Assembly (NCBI RefSeq): GCF_014851395.1
Contig: NW_024040707.1
Location: 18,594,457 to 18,658,456 of the forward strand
From: Micropterus salmoides
Lineage: Eukaryota; Chordata; Actinopteri; Centrarchiformes; Centrarchidae
DNA length: 64,000 nucleotides
Direction of reading: 5' to 3'
Shown: positions 1 to 12,486 of the stretch, in pieces
Layout of the letters: each line of letters opens with the position of its first letter
How positions within the stretch are numbered: position 1 is the first letter of the stretch
The notes under the pieces: generated by a model
What the model was told of the DNA's origin: nothing
Database searches by the model: none
What the model saw: only the letters and a program-made list of their open reading frames with translations
Program-made: the position numbers and the translations under genes

Positions 1-660
1 AACATGGTACTAATTAGGGAAACAATAATTTTCCTTGAAAGAACTGCCCCATTGGTTGGTTACGTCAGCAATTCATTGGAAATAATGAAATTAAAGTGCA
101 CCAATTGAACACAGTTTCTATCAACACACATTTTTTTTTCTGTTTATTAACAGGCTCTAAAAAAATAACTAAACTAAAAGGAATTATTGTACTTTGTAGG
201 AAAATTTTTTAAAAAGCAGGCAAGAGAGATAGTCAAAATAGGTCCATCGTGTGTGTTGTGTGCATATCAACATGATGATAACCACAATAACAAAATAGAA
301 TGAGCTGAAAATTCAACCAGCAGAGTTTCGTGCAGATTGAAGCCATAGCAGTGCTCCAACTGTGAGTCATGCAACACTGTCTACATGAAAATGAATAGGA
401 CTTTAACTTTTTTATGAAATGTTGTTGTTTTATTGTTTTTGTTGTGTTTTCCATGACGTTGTTGTGTTTTATGAAATGTTGTTTTTGTTTTCTAATTTGT
501 TAATGTTTTATGTCCAAAATGTTTGGATTTTGCACGTCAGGGCCACTGTATAAGATGACGATGAGGTTGAGGAAGATTAGTGGATACAATCAACATGCAT
601 GACACTCTGCGTCAGGATCATTACATTACCTCTCAGCCACCTTTCTGCTCACACCTTTCG
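1..660. other. Intergenic, no gene seen
   Basis: AT-rich sequence with short homopolymer runs and a GT/TTG-rich stretch near 420-500. The open frame on the minus strand (233-454) is short, rich in Cys and His, and resembles no family I know, so I treat it as a chance frame. Confidence 0.6.
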
Positions 661-900
661 GCTTACTTGTGAGGACATTGTTTTGACTCACACTACATGT
701 TAGTGTGAGTCAAAACAACAACTCTTGTATATGCCCAACCTAAACCTTTACCATAACTATAAACTTAACCTCATTCAAACCTTAATACTGAAACCAAGTC
801 TTAACCCTAAAAGAAATAGTTAACTTTGTGAGGACCGGACACTTAAGGTTAGGTCCCACAATGTGATTAATACAAGAACACACAAGCACACACAATGTGA
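661..900. repeat. Dispersed fish repeat with CCTAACC/TTAACC-like tract
   Basis: The segment contains a run of related 'taacc/aaccct' words (about 735-815), then 'gtgaggaccgga' and 'cccacaatgtgattaatacaagaacacaca'. I recognise this combination as a common dispersed repeat in teleost introns and intergenic DNA. Its left part contains a perfect 18-bp inverted repeat (678-718). Confidence 0.5.
678..718. repeat. Perfect 18-bp inverted repeat, 5-nt loop
   Basis: The left arm at 678-695 (TTGTTTTGACTCACACTA) is the exact reverse complement of the right arm at 701-718, with spacer catgt. Transcribed, it would form a strong hairpin. It could be a small palindromic insertion or a terminal structure of the surrounding repeat. 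Confidence 0.9.
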
Positions 901-2305
901 AAGGCAGAGGAAGGATTCAATATTCTGCACACCACAGCTGAGCCTGGATGGTGAGTGCCCCCTACTGGTGTAAGCCTGTCAACACAGAAGTAATTCCCTG
1001 TAAACAGACCTTGGAAATCTGTCGAGGTCTTCCAGCTTTAGCTACACTGGTTAGGAAAGTGATCCCATGTAAATTGAGAGGCTTAACAGACATGAGGCAT
1101 TGCTGGTATAGTAGGCTATTGATGGCCTGTCAGACTGAATCAGAAATACCTTACTCAAGCAGAAAAGTATCTCTACAACAGTTTTAACAAAGCTGCTGAG
1201 GCCAGTGGCCTTACTGGAACTGTTTTAATCGGCAGAATGAAATTAGGCAAAGTGCACAGAGCCTGAGTGCAGCAGGTCAAATGTGAAAGCAATGAATGCT
1301 GACAATGAAGGACATATAAGGACCTAGCCAGCTGATGTGCAGCAACAGCCTGTGCGAGATATATCAAACCTGGGAACACCAAACTCCTGAATTCAAATAA
1401 TGCTATGATTTGTCATTCATTCCCTGCGGGGGAAAAACACAGTAAATCTACAGTCACTGAAATCTGCCAGACAGACTGTAACTCACTCCTTTACAAAAGC
1501 TTAAACGCAGTGTCAAAATGCTACTTGTGTTGATCATAAATTCTAGTTATATTTCATGAGCCCGAGCCTGCAGGCACCGTGTGGCTTTCCTGAAACATTA
1601 GTTTGCCCCTTTTCGTCTTCTAGAGTTTGCTTGCTTGGTGTAATGAAAAAGATTTCTGTTGATACAGAGCGCGCACCTAGGTCATATATCATGCTTCATG
1701 CGTCTCCTGGCACTGCTGTGGTGAATTTAGAGACTGCTCATGAATGTCAAAGGTGAAGGGGCCAGGCAAGTACCAGGCACCAGCATACTTGCACTTCCCC
1801 TCATAATTTGGCAAAGCATTTAGTAAAGCCACCAGGCAATAAATCCTGAATATAAATCACAGCCATTAAAATCGTAGGTAACTTTAGAGAAAGCAAATCA
1901 TCTCTCTCTATATAAAAAAATTGTGCCCATCATGGCCAACACTCTTATCTAACGGCTTCACCAAGAGGATGCATAGCAAATAACAAGTAAGCCAGCTCAG
2001 TATGACCGAAGGACTGCTGCATTCCCCTTGAACTGGCCTGAGCCTGCAAGTCTGACAGTTAAGCATATCAGTTTGCAACTGTGAGGGATAAACATCTCAC
2101 TAAATTTAGACTATTGATCAGGTGTGGATATGTTTAGGAAATGCAGCCAGCTGTACAACATGTTTCCTGTGCATTCATTTTCCCCCAAGAAACACTTTAA
2201 TAAATCAAGACACATGTTTTGATTGTTACAAATGAAGTGGGATTTTTGTTGCCATCTACACTAACTGATGCAATTTCAAGCTTTTTGTATTTCCCACACT
2301 GACAT
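901..2305. other. Intergenic, no gene seen
   Basis: No splice-consistent coding exon or recognisable repeat was seen. The open frames at 948-1187, 1173-1382 and 1556-1756 have no family resemblance. Confidence 0.5.
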
Positions 2306-2348
2306 GCGCGCGTGTGTGTGTGTGAGAGAGAGAGAGAAAGAGAGAGAG
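2306..2348. repeat. Compound CG/GT/GA microsatellite
   Basis: A short run of cg, then gt, then ga dinucleotides, with one interruption (aaa) in the GA part. Confidence 0.9.
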
Positions 2349-2619
2349 TCAAAGAGAGTTCAAAATCATTTACTTCAAAAAGACTTTCAACTTAACTAAA
2401 TACTGCATTGACTCAGTGATACCCAACTGGCTGTTTAAACAGGTTGACATAGAAAACAGTTGTTAAAGAAAAAAAACACTGAACAGAAATCTATGATATT
2501 ATTTAAAAAAACTACTTTCCCCAAATTTACATGCCTTCATGTCAGACTTTTGTTCTTTCTTGATGTTGCAACAAAATCATGCGTGTTGTCAGATGCTAAT
2601 TGATTCAATGATTCAATGC

Positions 2620-2955
2620 GCAATGATTAATTGATTAGTTGATTGACAGAACTTTTATTAACTATTTTGAGGTATTTTTCAAGAAAAAAAGCCAGACATT
2701 TGGAGGTTCCTGCTTCCCTTGTGTAAGAATGTGCTGTTTATGTTGGTGTTACATTATAGTAAATTGAATATATTTTGGGTTTCGATTGTTGGTCAGACAA
2801 AACAAGACATTTGTTGATGCCACCTTGTGCTATAGGATGCTGTGATTGGCAGTTTTCATTGCTTTCTGACATTTTGTAAAGCGATTAATCAATTAATCAA
2901 GAAACACATTGACAGCTTTATCAATGACGCAAAGAATTGTTATTTGCAGCCCTAC
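2620..2955 (+). repeat. Dispersed fish repeat, copy 1 ('attgattagttgattgac' family)
   Basis: The element begins with overlapping attaattgatt words. It contains 'aaattgaatat.ttttgggttt', 'ttggtcagacaaaacaagaca' and 'ctgacattttgtaaa', then closes with 'gattaatcaattaatcaa' and 'ttgcagccctac'. The same word order occurs in a second copy at about 34525-34815. I recognise it as a very common teleost interspersed repeat; I see no coding capacity. The identity of its autonomous partner is not visible here. Confidence 0.7.
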
Positions 2956-5900
2956 ATTGTATGTATGATTTACTTCTGGTCTGGTTATGCTTTAGCAACA
3001 TGCTAAGACAGAAAGAGAGAAAAAAATGGACAGAGACTGTAGTTTTTTGAGGATTCAAGGATTTGTGTAGACAGGTGGGTGTGCCTGTCCTGTAAATCCA
3101 CGCCTGCCTACGGAGATGGAGAATGTTGATGTTGACTGTCACACTCTCACACGTCCCTGACATTTTTACACCAGCACCAGAGGACAGGACGTCTTTCTTT
3201 CCAACCACATTCATATCACACATTTGCACCACAACTACTTGCAGTTCAAACTTCACTGCAATACTTTCTGTTACGTGGCCCTTACTGGACCAAATACTTT
3301 GGGCTGACACATTCCAAGACATTATTATGCAAAGCTGTGTGTATTTTAGGAGACAGAAATTTGAAGTAATTATGTTCTCCACAGATCTTAAACTATGTAT
3401 AAAGCTCAGACATTCCTCAGCTGAGAGAGATGTGGCGGACAAAAAAAGAAATCTCCATGGAAGTCAAGGGTCAACCACAACCCTGCCACAGAATTTAGTC
3501 TCCTTCACACACTCATCAGACACAAATGTTCTTTTGTTTTGACCAAAAACAAATGGCGGACACAGTAACATAAGCAAGTCTCACACAAACAGCTATTCCT
3601 CAGCCCTGCATACAAACCCACATGCTATATGCAAGCCTGCACACACGTAAGATCTGCTTCCCCCAAATGTGCGGTGTTCAGTCTGGGTGTGAGGGCAGCA
3701 CAAGACAGGTGGAGCTGTCAGGACAGTTGTCAGCTCCAAGGGGACATGTAGACATTTGAGCGAAGAATGAAGACTCAGTCTAAAGCACATACACATTTGT
3801 CCAGTTATTCACTGAAATATATGATTTTTTTGGTGCTGCATCAAAGTACATTTTCAACACCAAAAACTCACACAATAAACAGCTGATAGTACACATACAC
3901 TATACACAAAAAATCTATGTTTTTGTTTCTTACAGAGACAATACTGCATCATTTTAAATAGAAGCAGACAGATAACAGTAGCAGCAGATGATAATAGGCT
4001 CCTTTCTTACCTGTGCTCCACATTGATTGCGCCTCTGGTCTTCTTGCTGCTTTTACCGAGTGAGTCAAATCTCCAAACCTATACAGGCACAGTGAGACAG
4101 TTTCCTCTGCGAAATCCTTCCCAGCATGAACGTGGCCTTGGCTCTTAGGGTAGAAGAAAAATAACCAAAAAGATCCTCAACTCTTCTCATTAAGTTGAAA
4201 ATTTTCCAAGAGCTGCATACGCAAGCGACACAGCCCACGATAGCAATGTAAAGGACATGTGGAAATAGAGACCACAAACACACTGCCTCTATCACCTCCC
4301 CTCCACCTCTCTACATCCTCTCTCCTCCCTCCCTCTCACTCTCACTCTCACTCTCAGCCCTGTGTGAAAACAAAGCTACAGCAGGAGATTCCAGCAGCTA
4401 ATCGTGGCACACCTTAATAAGAGAGGGCAGTTGGATCAGAAGAAGGAGAGAGCAGAGAGCTGAAGGCAGTAGCAGGGAGGAGGAGAGGAAGAATCAAATG
4501 TCAATGAAGGCGTGAGGTGTAAAAGTGAGATACAGTACACATGGGGAAGAGAACTATCAACCGTCAATGAATTTTTGGTACAACGCATGGCACAAATTCT
4601 CAGTGAAAGCATTTGCTAAACTGTCTCTCACAAAGGACCACTCATTAAATCTCTGTAAATAATTGTTACAGGCCTTTCTCATAAGCCACAGCCACCTTCA
4701 GCACCAGACTTGTGAATGAAGGAATGCAAACTGATAAACCTTACACCTAAGGTGCAGCAATGTTGAGAGAAACAACGAAAGTTGAGAAAAATAGCGAGAG
4801 ATTTGAACGTATGGAAAAAACGCTGAGTGACAACAGTAACACACACCTGCGTAAATTCAAAGGTAGATGTTATTCTGCGCTGTCTGCAGTAAGCAGCCCC
4901 CTGCCATACAGGCCAATTGGAGCTACATACATCACATCAAATGTACAGTAGCTGTCCAATTCACTTCAGGCCTCCTGCTCAGTAAGCTCTTACACAGCAT
5001 CACCACTCAGAGGGCTACCAACTATTGCATTGAGTGTGATACACATATAAAAATCACACTCCCTCTGCCTTATAAGCAGGCACACTGCGTCTCAGCGCTC
5101 CCCCAGGCACTCTGCTGGAAGATAAGGTTAGAAGGGGAAAAGGACAGCAGTTTACTGTTGTAAGCACATTTCAGCACCCAGAGGCCTGGGGGGTAGTATT
5201 ACAAGGACACACTGCGCACCAGGACTGCTCCTGTCTCTCACAGTAATAAACAGGCTTGTAAAGTTTACACCACAAACCATTAAATTGGACACTTGAGTTT
5301 TTTGGCTAGTATGTCTATGTTTACTTTTGCATTTCTTAAAAATACTCAGCTGGAAACTGAGAAGTGTGGTCCAATAAGAATGCCTGATCATTTGTGTGGC
5401 TTTGTAGTAATGTGTCTGTTTGATTGAGTGGAAAACATGTGTGGCAGAATTCATCACTGCTACAAACAGCATCCTTAAATTTCTCTCAACTGCCAACAGG
5501 GGGAGTTAACTTCCTCAACATTCCCTGGTGTTACATGAGAAATTATCACAGTTAATGTGACTGTACATTTTTTAAAGTAGATTGAATTTAATTTAAAAAC
5601 ACAACTGTCACTTTTGTCTAGCAGACTGCTGAAGCCTCATTATAGCCATCTGAACTTTGTTTTTTAGGTTTTCCTAAGAAACGTAAGTTTCATTTGTCCA
5701 TGTGCATGGATCAATCTACATGTTGCAGCAGTTGTAATGAAAACTATACAATAAAACAAGGTCAGACAACACTAAATTTAAAAACATTTTACTTTTTAAT
5801 TGGATATTGGAAACTTTTTAATGGGACCACTATCAGGGTGGAATTAGGATCAGAAATGTAAACAGTGTATACCACACCTGAGCAAACCCTCATGAGTCCT

Positions 5901-6420
5901 AATGTGTTGTGTATTATGATAATGATTATTCAAAAATATATCCTTGGACATGAGATGCAAGGACAAGCAATATTAGATATAGCAGTGTACAAAAAAGACT
6001 TGTCCTCAGCATTTGATCCAAAGGAATTGCTTCAGTGCATTGGGAAGGGGTTGAAATTAAACATGAAACATTCTGATTTAGTAACGTGATGATTATTAAT
6101 ATGGATGTGTACATACATTTTATCACATAACTGAGTGTCTTAAATGGAATTACATTATCATATAATTTCATATAATTCAATTTCATATATAATGCTCTGT
6201 CCTCTGTAGTTGACAACATAAATCTGCATCAGAACAGAAACAAACGGTCAGGGAACCTAATTTAAACAAAAAACGTGAGTACCTTGAACAGTGTTTGCTT
6301 TTTTGTGCCAAGTTTTTCATGTTGCGTTGTGAATGGTGAAGAGAGCACACTGGCATCTGGACAGGTGGACACATGCGGTTGAAAGCTCTGGAAAAAGCTA
6401 AGACTTTGAAATGAGTTAAG
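2956..6420. other. Intergenic, no gene seen
   Basis: The window's second-longest open frame, on the minus strand at 2921-3442, overlaps the end of the repeat above and has no family resemblance. A CTCTCA-type microsatellite lies at about 4331-4357. Other frames are short and unrelated to known proteins. Confidence 0.5.
4331..4357. repeat. CTCTCA-type microsatellite
   Basis: Tandem ctctca words, about four copies, within a longer pyrimidine-rich stretch from 4300. Confidence 0.85.
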
Positions 6421-6451
6421 ATGCTAATAGAAATGTAATTTCTATTAGCAT
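6421..6451. repeat. Perfect 14-bp inverted repeat, 3-nt loop
   Basis: ATGCTAATAGAAAT (6421-6434), spacer gta, and its exact reverse complement at 6438-6451. It sits about 500 bp upstream of the birc5 start codon. Confidence 0.9.
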
Positions 6452-6887
6452 AAGGAAGGTAAAATCAGATCTGAATGTACTGAATACACAGCCACATACA
6501 TGTTGTTGCATCAAATGAATAAAATCAGAATGTCTTTGTTGCATTTTTCTCATCAGATGTCCTACATACATCCTAGTGAAATCTAATAGGTAGAGTAAAC
6601 ATACATAGGCCCTGTGCTACACAAATACACACAGGTCTAGTGAACAGATTGTCATAGTCACACATGTAGAATATAGCAAATAAAGACATTTGAAGTATAA
6701 AGTAATTGAGAAACGATGTAGAACAAGAGAGTATTTAAAAGAAATGTTTACTAGTTAAAAATCAACCATCATAACCCCCCACCTTGAACCTGAGCAGAGT
6801 TCAATCAGCCAGAAACTGAAAACACCTGTGGAAGTGTGCGAGGGCCATTAGCGCATGTCCATATCAACCACCACACCATGAACTGAA

Positions 6888-6930
6888 ATTGGTTGATCCT
6901 GTGATGTTGATTTGACATTGGTTGATCCTG
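6888..6930 (+). promoter_or_regulatory. Two inverted CCAAT boxes in a 14-bp direct repeat upstream of birc5
   Basis: ATTGGTTGATCCTG occurs twice without mismatch, at 6888-6901 and 6917-6930, a 29-bp period. Each copy contains ATTGG, the reverse of CCAAT. Paired CCAAT boxes about three helical turns apart are a known NF-Y signature of cell-cycle genes, and survivin is such a gene. The second copy ends 16 bp before the ATG, so both may lie in the 5' leader rather than upstream of the start site. Function is inferred. Confidence 0.4.
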
Positions 6931-6946
6931 TTTTCCTGCTGAAGAC

Positions 6947-8390
6947 ATGGCCAGCATAGCTGTACTGACAACCAGGTTTCACTCATATGACACAATGTAC
7001 AGTCAGGACTTGCGCGAACAAAGCTTTGCAGACTGGCCATTTAGAGAGGAATGTAATTGCACACCTGAAAAGGTAAGGCTCCTGTGCTCCAGCTTCTATT
7101 ATATTTATGATGAATAGTTTTTTTTTTTTGTTTTTTTAAGTGCAGTGGCATAATGTATTTGAGGGGAATTTGTCTGCAAGAGGGGGCACTTCATTTACAC
7201 ACACACTACATTTCGGTAAGACAGAGCCTGCAGGAGGTCAGACTGGGCATGTGTGGGATGTTTCCTCTAACTTTACTAAGGATGTGTTAGACAGTCTAAT
7301 TTACATTAACATACACAGTACATGACTATGTACTGATGAGGTTAGCCATTGGTATACCCCAACCTTGTTTATACAGCAATTATATACCCCAGCCTTTTAT
7401 CCAAGGCTGTGACAGCTTGTGATTTACAGTTAAGCAGGTGCCAGGTTCAGTTTCATTACATCAGGTTGCCAGCACGCAGACCCTTTTGCCCAACCTAGTC
7501 TTGTCATGATCGATGGGCTAGTGACACCACCCATGATGAGCAACACTATATGCCATGTTACCATCTCTTAACCCCCAAAAAGGGGAGCATCCTCTGGTTT
7601 CAATCTCACTTACACTAATCCTCCTGCGGCTGTGGAACAAAAAAATGCTACTGACATGGGCATCTGTTTTGTTTGTCTTTGCAGATGGCTAAGGCTGGGT
7701 TTGTCCACTGCCCCAGTGAGAATGAGCCTGATGTTGTCTGCTGTTTTTTCTGTCTGATCGAGCTTGAGGGATGGGAGCCAGATGACGATCCCTGGTAAAA
7801 GCATGCCCGGCCTTGACCTAACCTGTTACCACTTAAGCTTTGAGTCACTGAAGATTATTATGCCAGTAGTGTAAGGGGTTACACTAGGTTCAGATTTGAA
7901 ATTTTTCCATCTGTATTACTCCAAACTGATTGTTACCCAGAGCTATTACAGAGCAGATTTAATATACATTACATCACCATAGGTAATGAAAGGGAAATAT
8001 GACTGCCACATGAAGTTAAACCTACTAAAAAACAAAGTGCAGCTGTTTCTTAATTGATGGTGCCATGTCTTCTATAACATTTTCTCTGCCCAGGTATGAA
8101 CACGTGAAACGCTCCCCTAACTGTGAATTCTTGAACATGAAGAAAGACTTCACCGAGCTAACTGTGGCTGAATTCTTTCACATGGAGAAGGAGAGGCTAA
8201 AGGTCTACCTTGTGAGTGTCCTTACTATCTGTGTGCATTAATGTATTGCCAAAATACTTGTGCTTGATTGGTTCCGCATTCTGCTTTTATTTTCTAGAGA
8301 AAGGTTTGTCACAAGAAGATGGCATATTTGCGGGATGAGATAGACCATACGCTTGAGAGTCTTAAATCTCACTGGACTCAATACGAGTAA
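6947..8390 (+). CDS. birc5: Survivin (BIR-domain protein), four coding exons
   Basis: Survivin is the small IAP-family protein of the chromosomal passenger complex. It targets Aurora B to centromeres and the midzone and is linked to control of cell death. Exons are 6947-7072, 7685-7794, 8094-8211 and 8298-8390. Introns are GT-AG and phases join exactly, giving 148 residues (human 142). The BIR domain covers about residues 15-90. Its zinc ligands are visible as a CxxC in VCCFFC and a His-x6-Cys in EHVKRSPNC. The '[11 protein letters not shown]' block, near identical to human, is intact. The 110-bp and 118-bp middle exons match the human exon sizes as I remember them. The C-terminal part (about 98-148) is the charged helix, diverged from mammals. 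The start at 6947 has a weak-to-fair context (gacATGg). Fish carry two survivin paralogues, and I cannot say which this is. Confidence 0.93.
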
Positions 8391-8498
8391 AATCAAAATG
8401 TCCTGTCTATGTTGTTGTTGTTTTTTGTTGTTTGTTATTGCTAGCAAGAGCCTGTAGTCTTGACTCAATAGTTCGATGTAATGGTAATTTAAAATATC

Positions 8499-8504
8499 AA
8501 TAAA
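8499..8504 (+). terminator. birc5: birc5 poly(A) signal
   Basis: AATAAA 109 bp after the birc5 stop codon, followed by a GT/T-rich stretch (8520-8540). This gives a short 3' UTR. Confidence 0.75.
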
Positions 8505-11500
8505 GTTTGAGGATTATTGCATTTTGTTTGTAGTATTGTCCTTAACCACAAGATGGTGCTTTTGCACTAAAGCTACAGTTTCCCCCATGTCAGACACACT
8601 TTCTGGAGTTTCCAGTCTCTCACTCAAAACCTTCAAAGACTTTCTGAAATGAAAGTGCACATTGAGTAGGATTACAATGTGGGCTATGGTGTTTTTTTTT
8701 TTTTTTGTTTTTTTTTTTGTCCCCCCCCGAACCAAATACATACCATTTTCTTGAACGTGCCACCACCTCTACCACCCCTCTTCAAAACTTGACCCTGGAC
8801 AGATGGCCTGTAGCCCCTCCCTTTCAATACCAACTGTTGCCCCAGTAACATCTGTTACATATAGGGGGACACCAGGACACTTGCATAACCCTGTGAGGAG
8901 GACTGAGATTTAGGACACACTGAAGGATGCTGCAGCTCACAATGGAATTGGTGGAAAAGGTGCTCATGCAGTGAACACTCCAAGAAAGCTCTGTCACACT
9001 GTAACGCTTCACTGATCTTATTTAGCGTTTCAAGAAAAAAGGTTTAACTCTAATATTTGCCAAAGTTGGTGTGTCTTTAATGTAGCAGAAAGAGGATGTT
9101 GGGGTCAGTTTGTGTATCTCTCCCCGTGTGTGTGATGGGACGGCTGGCTGGCTGGCTGGAGTGCAAGATTAAAAAATGCTATCCCTTATCCAACCGTCCA
9201 CTGTTCTGGATTAAGGTCTAATGTAACACTCTGGTCACTGAGCCTAGATCAGCTGCTTAATTCTCCTTTATCCGCTCGCTGTAAAGTAATTTGAACAGAA
9301 TTTTTTTTTTTAAGTCAAGTGTTTCCAATGAAACTGTTCAAGGTGGGGGGGTGATGCTCTTAACTCTTCTGTTTGCTGTCAAAGTATTAATTCTAAATGC
9401 ATGTAGCTGTCCTGTGATGTTGAATTGACACTTGGTTAAGTAAGGGGTGGTATTCGCATAAGTACACAGCTTCTGAGGAGCATGTTTACAGTAATTGCTA
9501 ATGTTACTCTAATCAGGGCTTATATCCACATTCCATGTCAATCCACTTACGTGTGCTCCAGAAAAATGAACAAAGAATGGGATGGTGAGACTTCTGTTCC
9601 TGAGTGGCACAGATGTGATAGATGGGCTTATATGTGGGAATGGTGCAAAACTGTTTTGATTGGCTCATAACTGTCTCCATTATATAGCAGTTGTAAGCAT
9701 AAACCTATTAAAATGTATTTCAAAATTAGTCATTAAGTTAATAGGAATCTGCGTTGCAGTACTGCACATAGATTTAGTTCTTTTGTGATCTAAGATACTG
9801 TGACAAAGGGTGCACCAATGGCCTCTACTGCAAGTTTTCTAATGAGGTTCAACTAAACAAACTGTAAACAGTGAGTGTAACAGATGGATAAATGGACAGA
9901 TGTTACTAACAGAAAGTTTACAACCTGTGCTTCCAATTAGGCCCCATCTGCTGCTCCTGCGTCCGGTACCTCCCTCAACCCTCCTCCAATGCTTCTCCTC
10001 TCCCCTCAGCATCTATCACTGAACCCTCTCCCCTGATGCTCCACACACTGAGTTGCCCTGAATGACATCAGCATTTACCCCCTCGCCTGACCTGGTTTAA
10101 CCCCTAATAAACAAAGGCTTAATGAACGACGTATATATCTCATCTAAAAAGTAAGGATTTTGCTTTCTTTCTCACTGTAATTCTGTTTAAAATTTACTGG
10201 CTTGTTCCAATCTGAATAGTATGAACATATATAAAAGCAGGATACATGATTATTTAAGGCTGGCGTGTACACAGGCTATAGCTGACGGCGACGCTTATGC
10301 TGCACAGTGATCCTGAACCAAAGCCATGCGAATGTGTCTACATCATCATCATCATCATCATTCTCTTGCAGTATAATTAGGAAGAATCTAAAATCCCCTT
10401 TCAGCTTTTCCTCTCCCTCCTCCACCTCCTAATGTTCTCCCACATTTCTGGCAATATGACATGCTGCCTGCTTTCTCTCTCAGACACCACAGCCCTCCTA
10501 CCTTGGCTGTTTTTTTTTTGTTTTTTTGTGCCCTTTTCGAAAGGGACCTCCATCTGTCCCTACACTCAACCTATTGTGGTGTCCCAAAGCCCAGCAACTT
10601 CCACAATGCAATGGGCGTGCAGAGGAGGGGTGCAGGGGGGGGAGGCAGGGTAAACACCACAGCATCCAGATCCCATTAGAAGCTCTTTAACTCCTACACT
10701 CTAATACTCTCAGAGAACTCTGGGAGGAGAAGGCCCACCCCTTATCCTCATGCACACAATGTCACCTATACACCCACTACCATAGGTAATGAGTCTGAGA
10801 GCTGCCCTCTTTACTCCCTTCCCATGTACATCTTTTTTTTTTTCTTTTTCTCTTGCATTAAAAGAGCAAGTTAAAGTATTGAATTGCTTCCACCATGTTG
10901 ACCATGACCAAACCAACCCAGTCACAGTCATTTAATTCTCCCCTCGTCTAAGCACTACATCTTCTCGTAACGCCAGCCTTGCCACCTTTTATTGTTTTCT
11001 TCTGTGTTTTCCCACATCTCTTTCTCCATCCATCTCTTCTGTCTTTCTTCTACCAGCTGCTCCTCTAAGTCTGGGGCGTCTCTGTTTCTGGGCGCTCCAC
11101 CTCTCAACCTGGGCACTCATATCCCTATATGCTCCCCACAGAGGCGCGCGCGTGTGTGTGCGTGCGCATACGTACTGTGGCCCAAGAGGAGGGGGATCAC
11201 TGTGTTCGCCCCAGCTTTAAGGCAGAGGGATTACTGGCAAACAGACACTGATTAAAGCCTTCCAGCCTCCTATGGCCCCATTAATACAATCTTAATCACA
11301 ATGCTTTATCCCTCTATCTAGCTCCTATGGATCAGGACCTTTTCATTTTAGTGTGAGTCACTCTTGTTTGGCCAGTGGATTAAGTGTGCTGCACACAGAA
11401 ACTAGAAAATATTCACAAGAGAGCGAGAGGGGAAGAGAGCTAGTCCACTCTTGTTGACTCAGATTTTATTTTTATCGTTTTTTGTCACTGATGCCAGCCT

Positions 11501-12431
11501 CCTTTGCCAAAATGAATTAACTTTAAGTATGGCAGCATAAAAGATGCCATCATGTTGTCATCTACAGCATAATGTACATAAAAATAAAAACCCACACAGA
11601 CCACAAATGTTTAGGACCAGAGTTGGAGATTAGCACCATTAATAATTCTCTGTGTGCTGATATCTGACAATGACCTCACTCTCCCCGGGGATTGAGCTAC
11701 AGGTCGCGCTCTGCAGCCTGCCATGTCGGCCAAGATGGCATTACAGAGCATGTGATCCCTTCCCATCAAAAGACCCTCATGCCCTTGTCATAAAAGTTAC
11801 TTGATAAACTCAATCTGTGTTTGCTACCTGTACTACACTATAAAGTCAGGGTTTTGTGCAGTACTGTTCAAGTTTTTTACAGATTTTTTTTTTTTTTTTT
11901 ATCATTTTAACGGGATAAATGTTCTTGCACCAATGAACTACAAGTTGAATACAAAATACTAAACCTAAAAGACTTACAAGTTAGTAGCATGCCTATTTTT
12001 CCTATATCTTACTGAATTCTTCCATGTGACTAAATTACCTCTCCACCATGCCCCAATCTCCCGAGACTGTCCTGCATCTCTGTGTTTTGTAATCTTATAT
12101 CCAAAGTAATATACATGGATTATTTCTATATCCACCCACTCATGGATTTTGACTCAGGAGGATAAGCCGCATACTCTGCCCCCCACCCTCAACACACACA
12201 CACACCATTTTTGCCATAACAAAACAGCAAAGACACAAAGAGGTTGTGCGCCAGCTAACTCTGCCAGTACTTTCTCACAGGCCAAATGCCTGTCTGTGTG
12301 CAAAGCTATGTGTCATTCCTATGCCAAGGTTGACACACAGGGGCAGAGAGGACAAACTTGTGAATGAGGATCAACAACCTCAGTCACCTCTTCTGCCCTC
12401 TTGTTCTCTTTCTTTCCTTTTCCCTTCACCA

Positions 12432-12486
<55 letters not shown>

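Noticed and set aside
2921..3442. 173-codon open frame, minus strand
   Set aside because: Overlaps a dispersed repeat, has no family resemblance, and no matching splice or initiation context.
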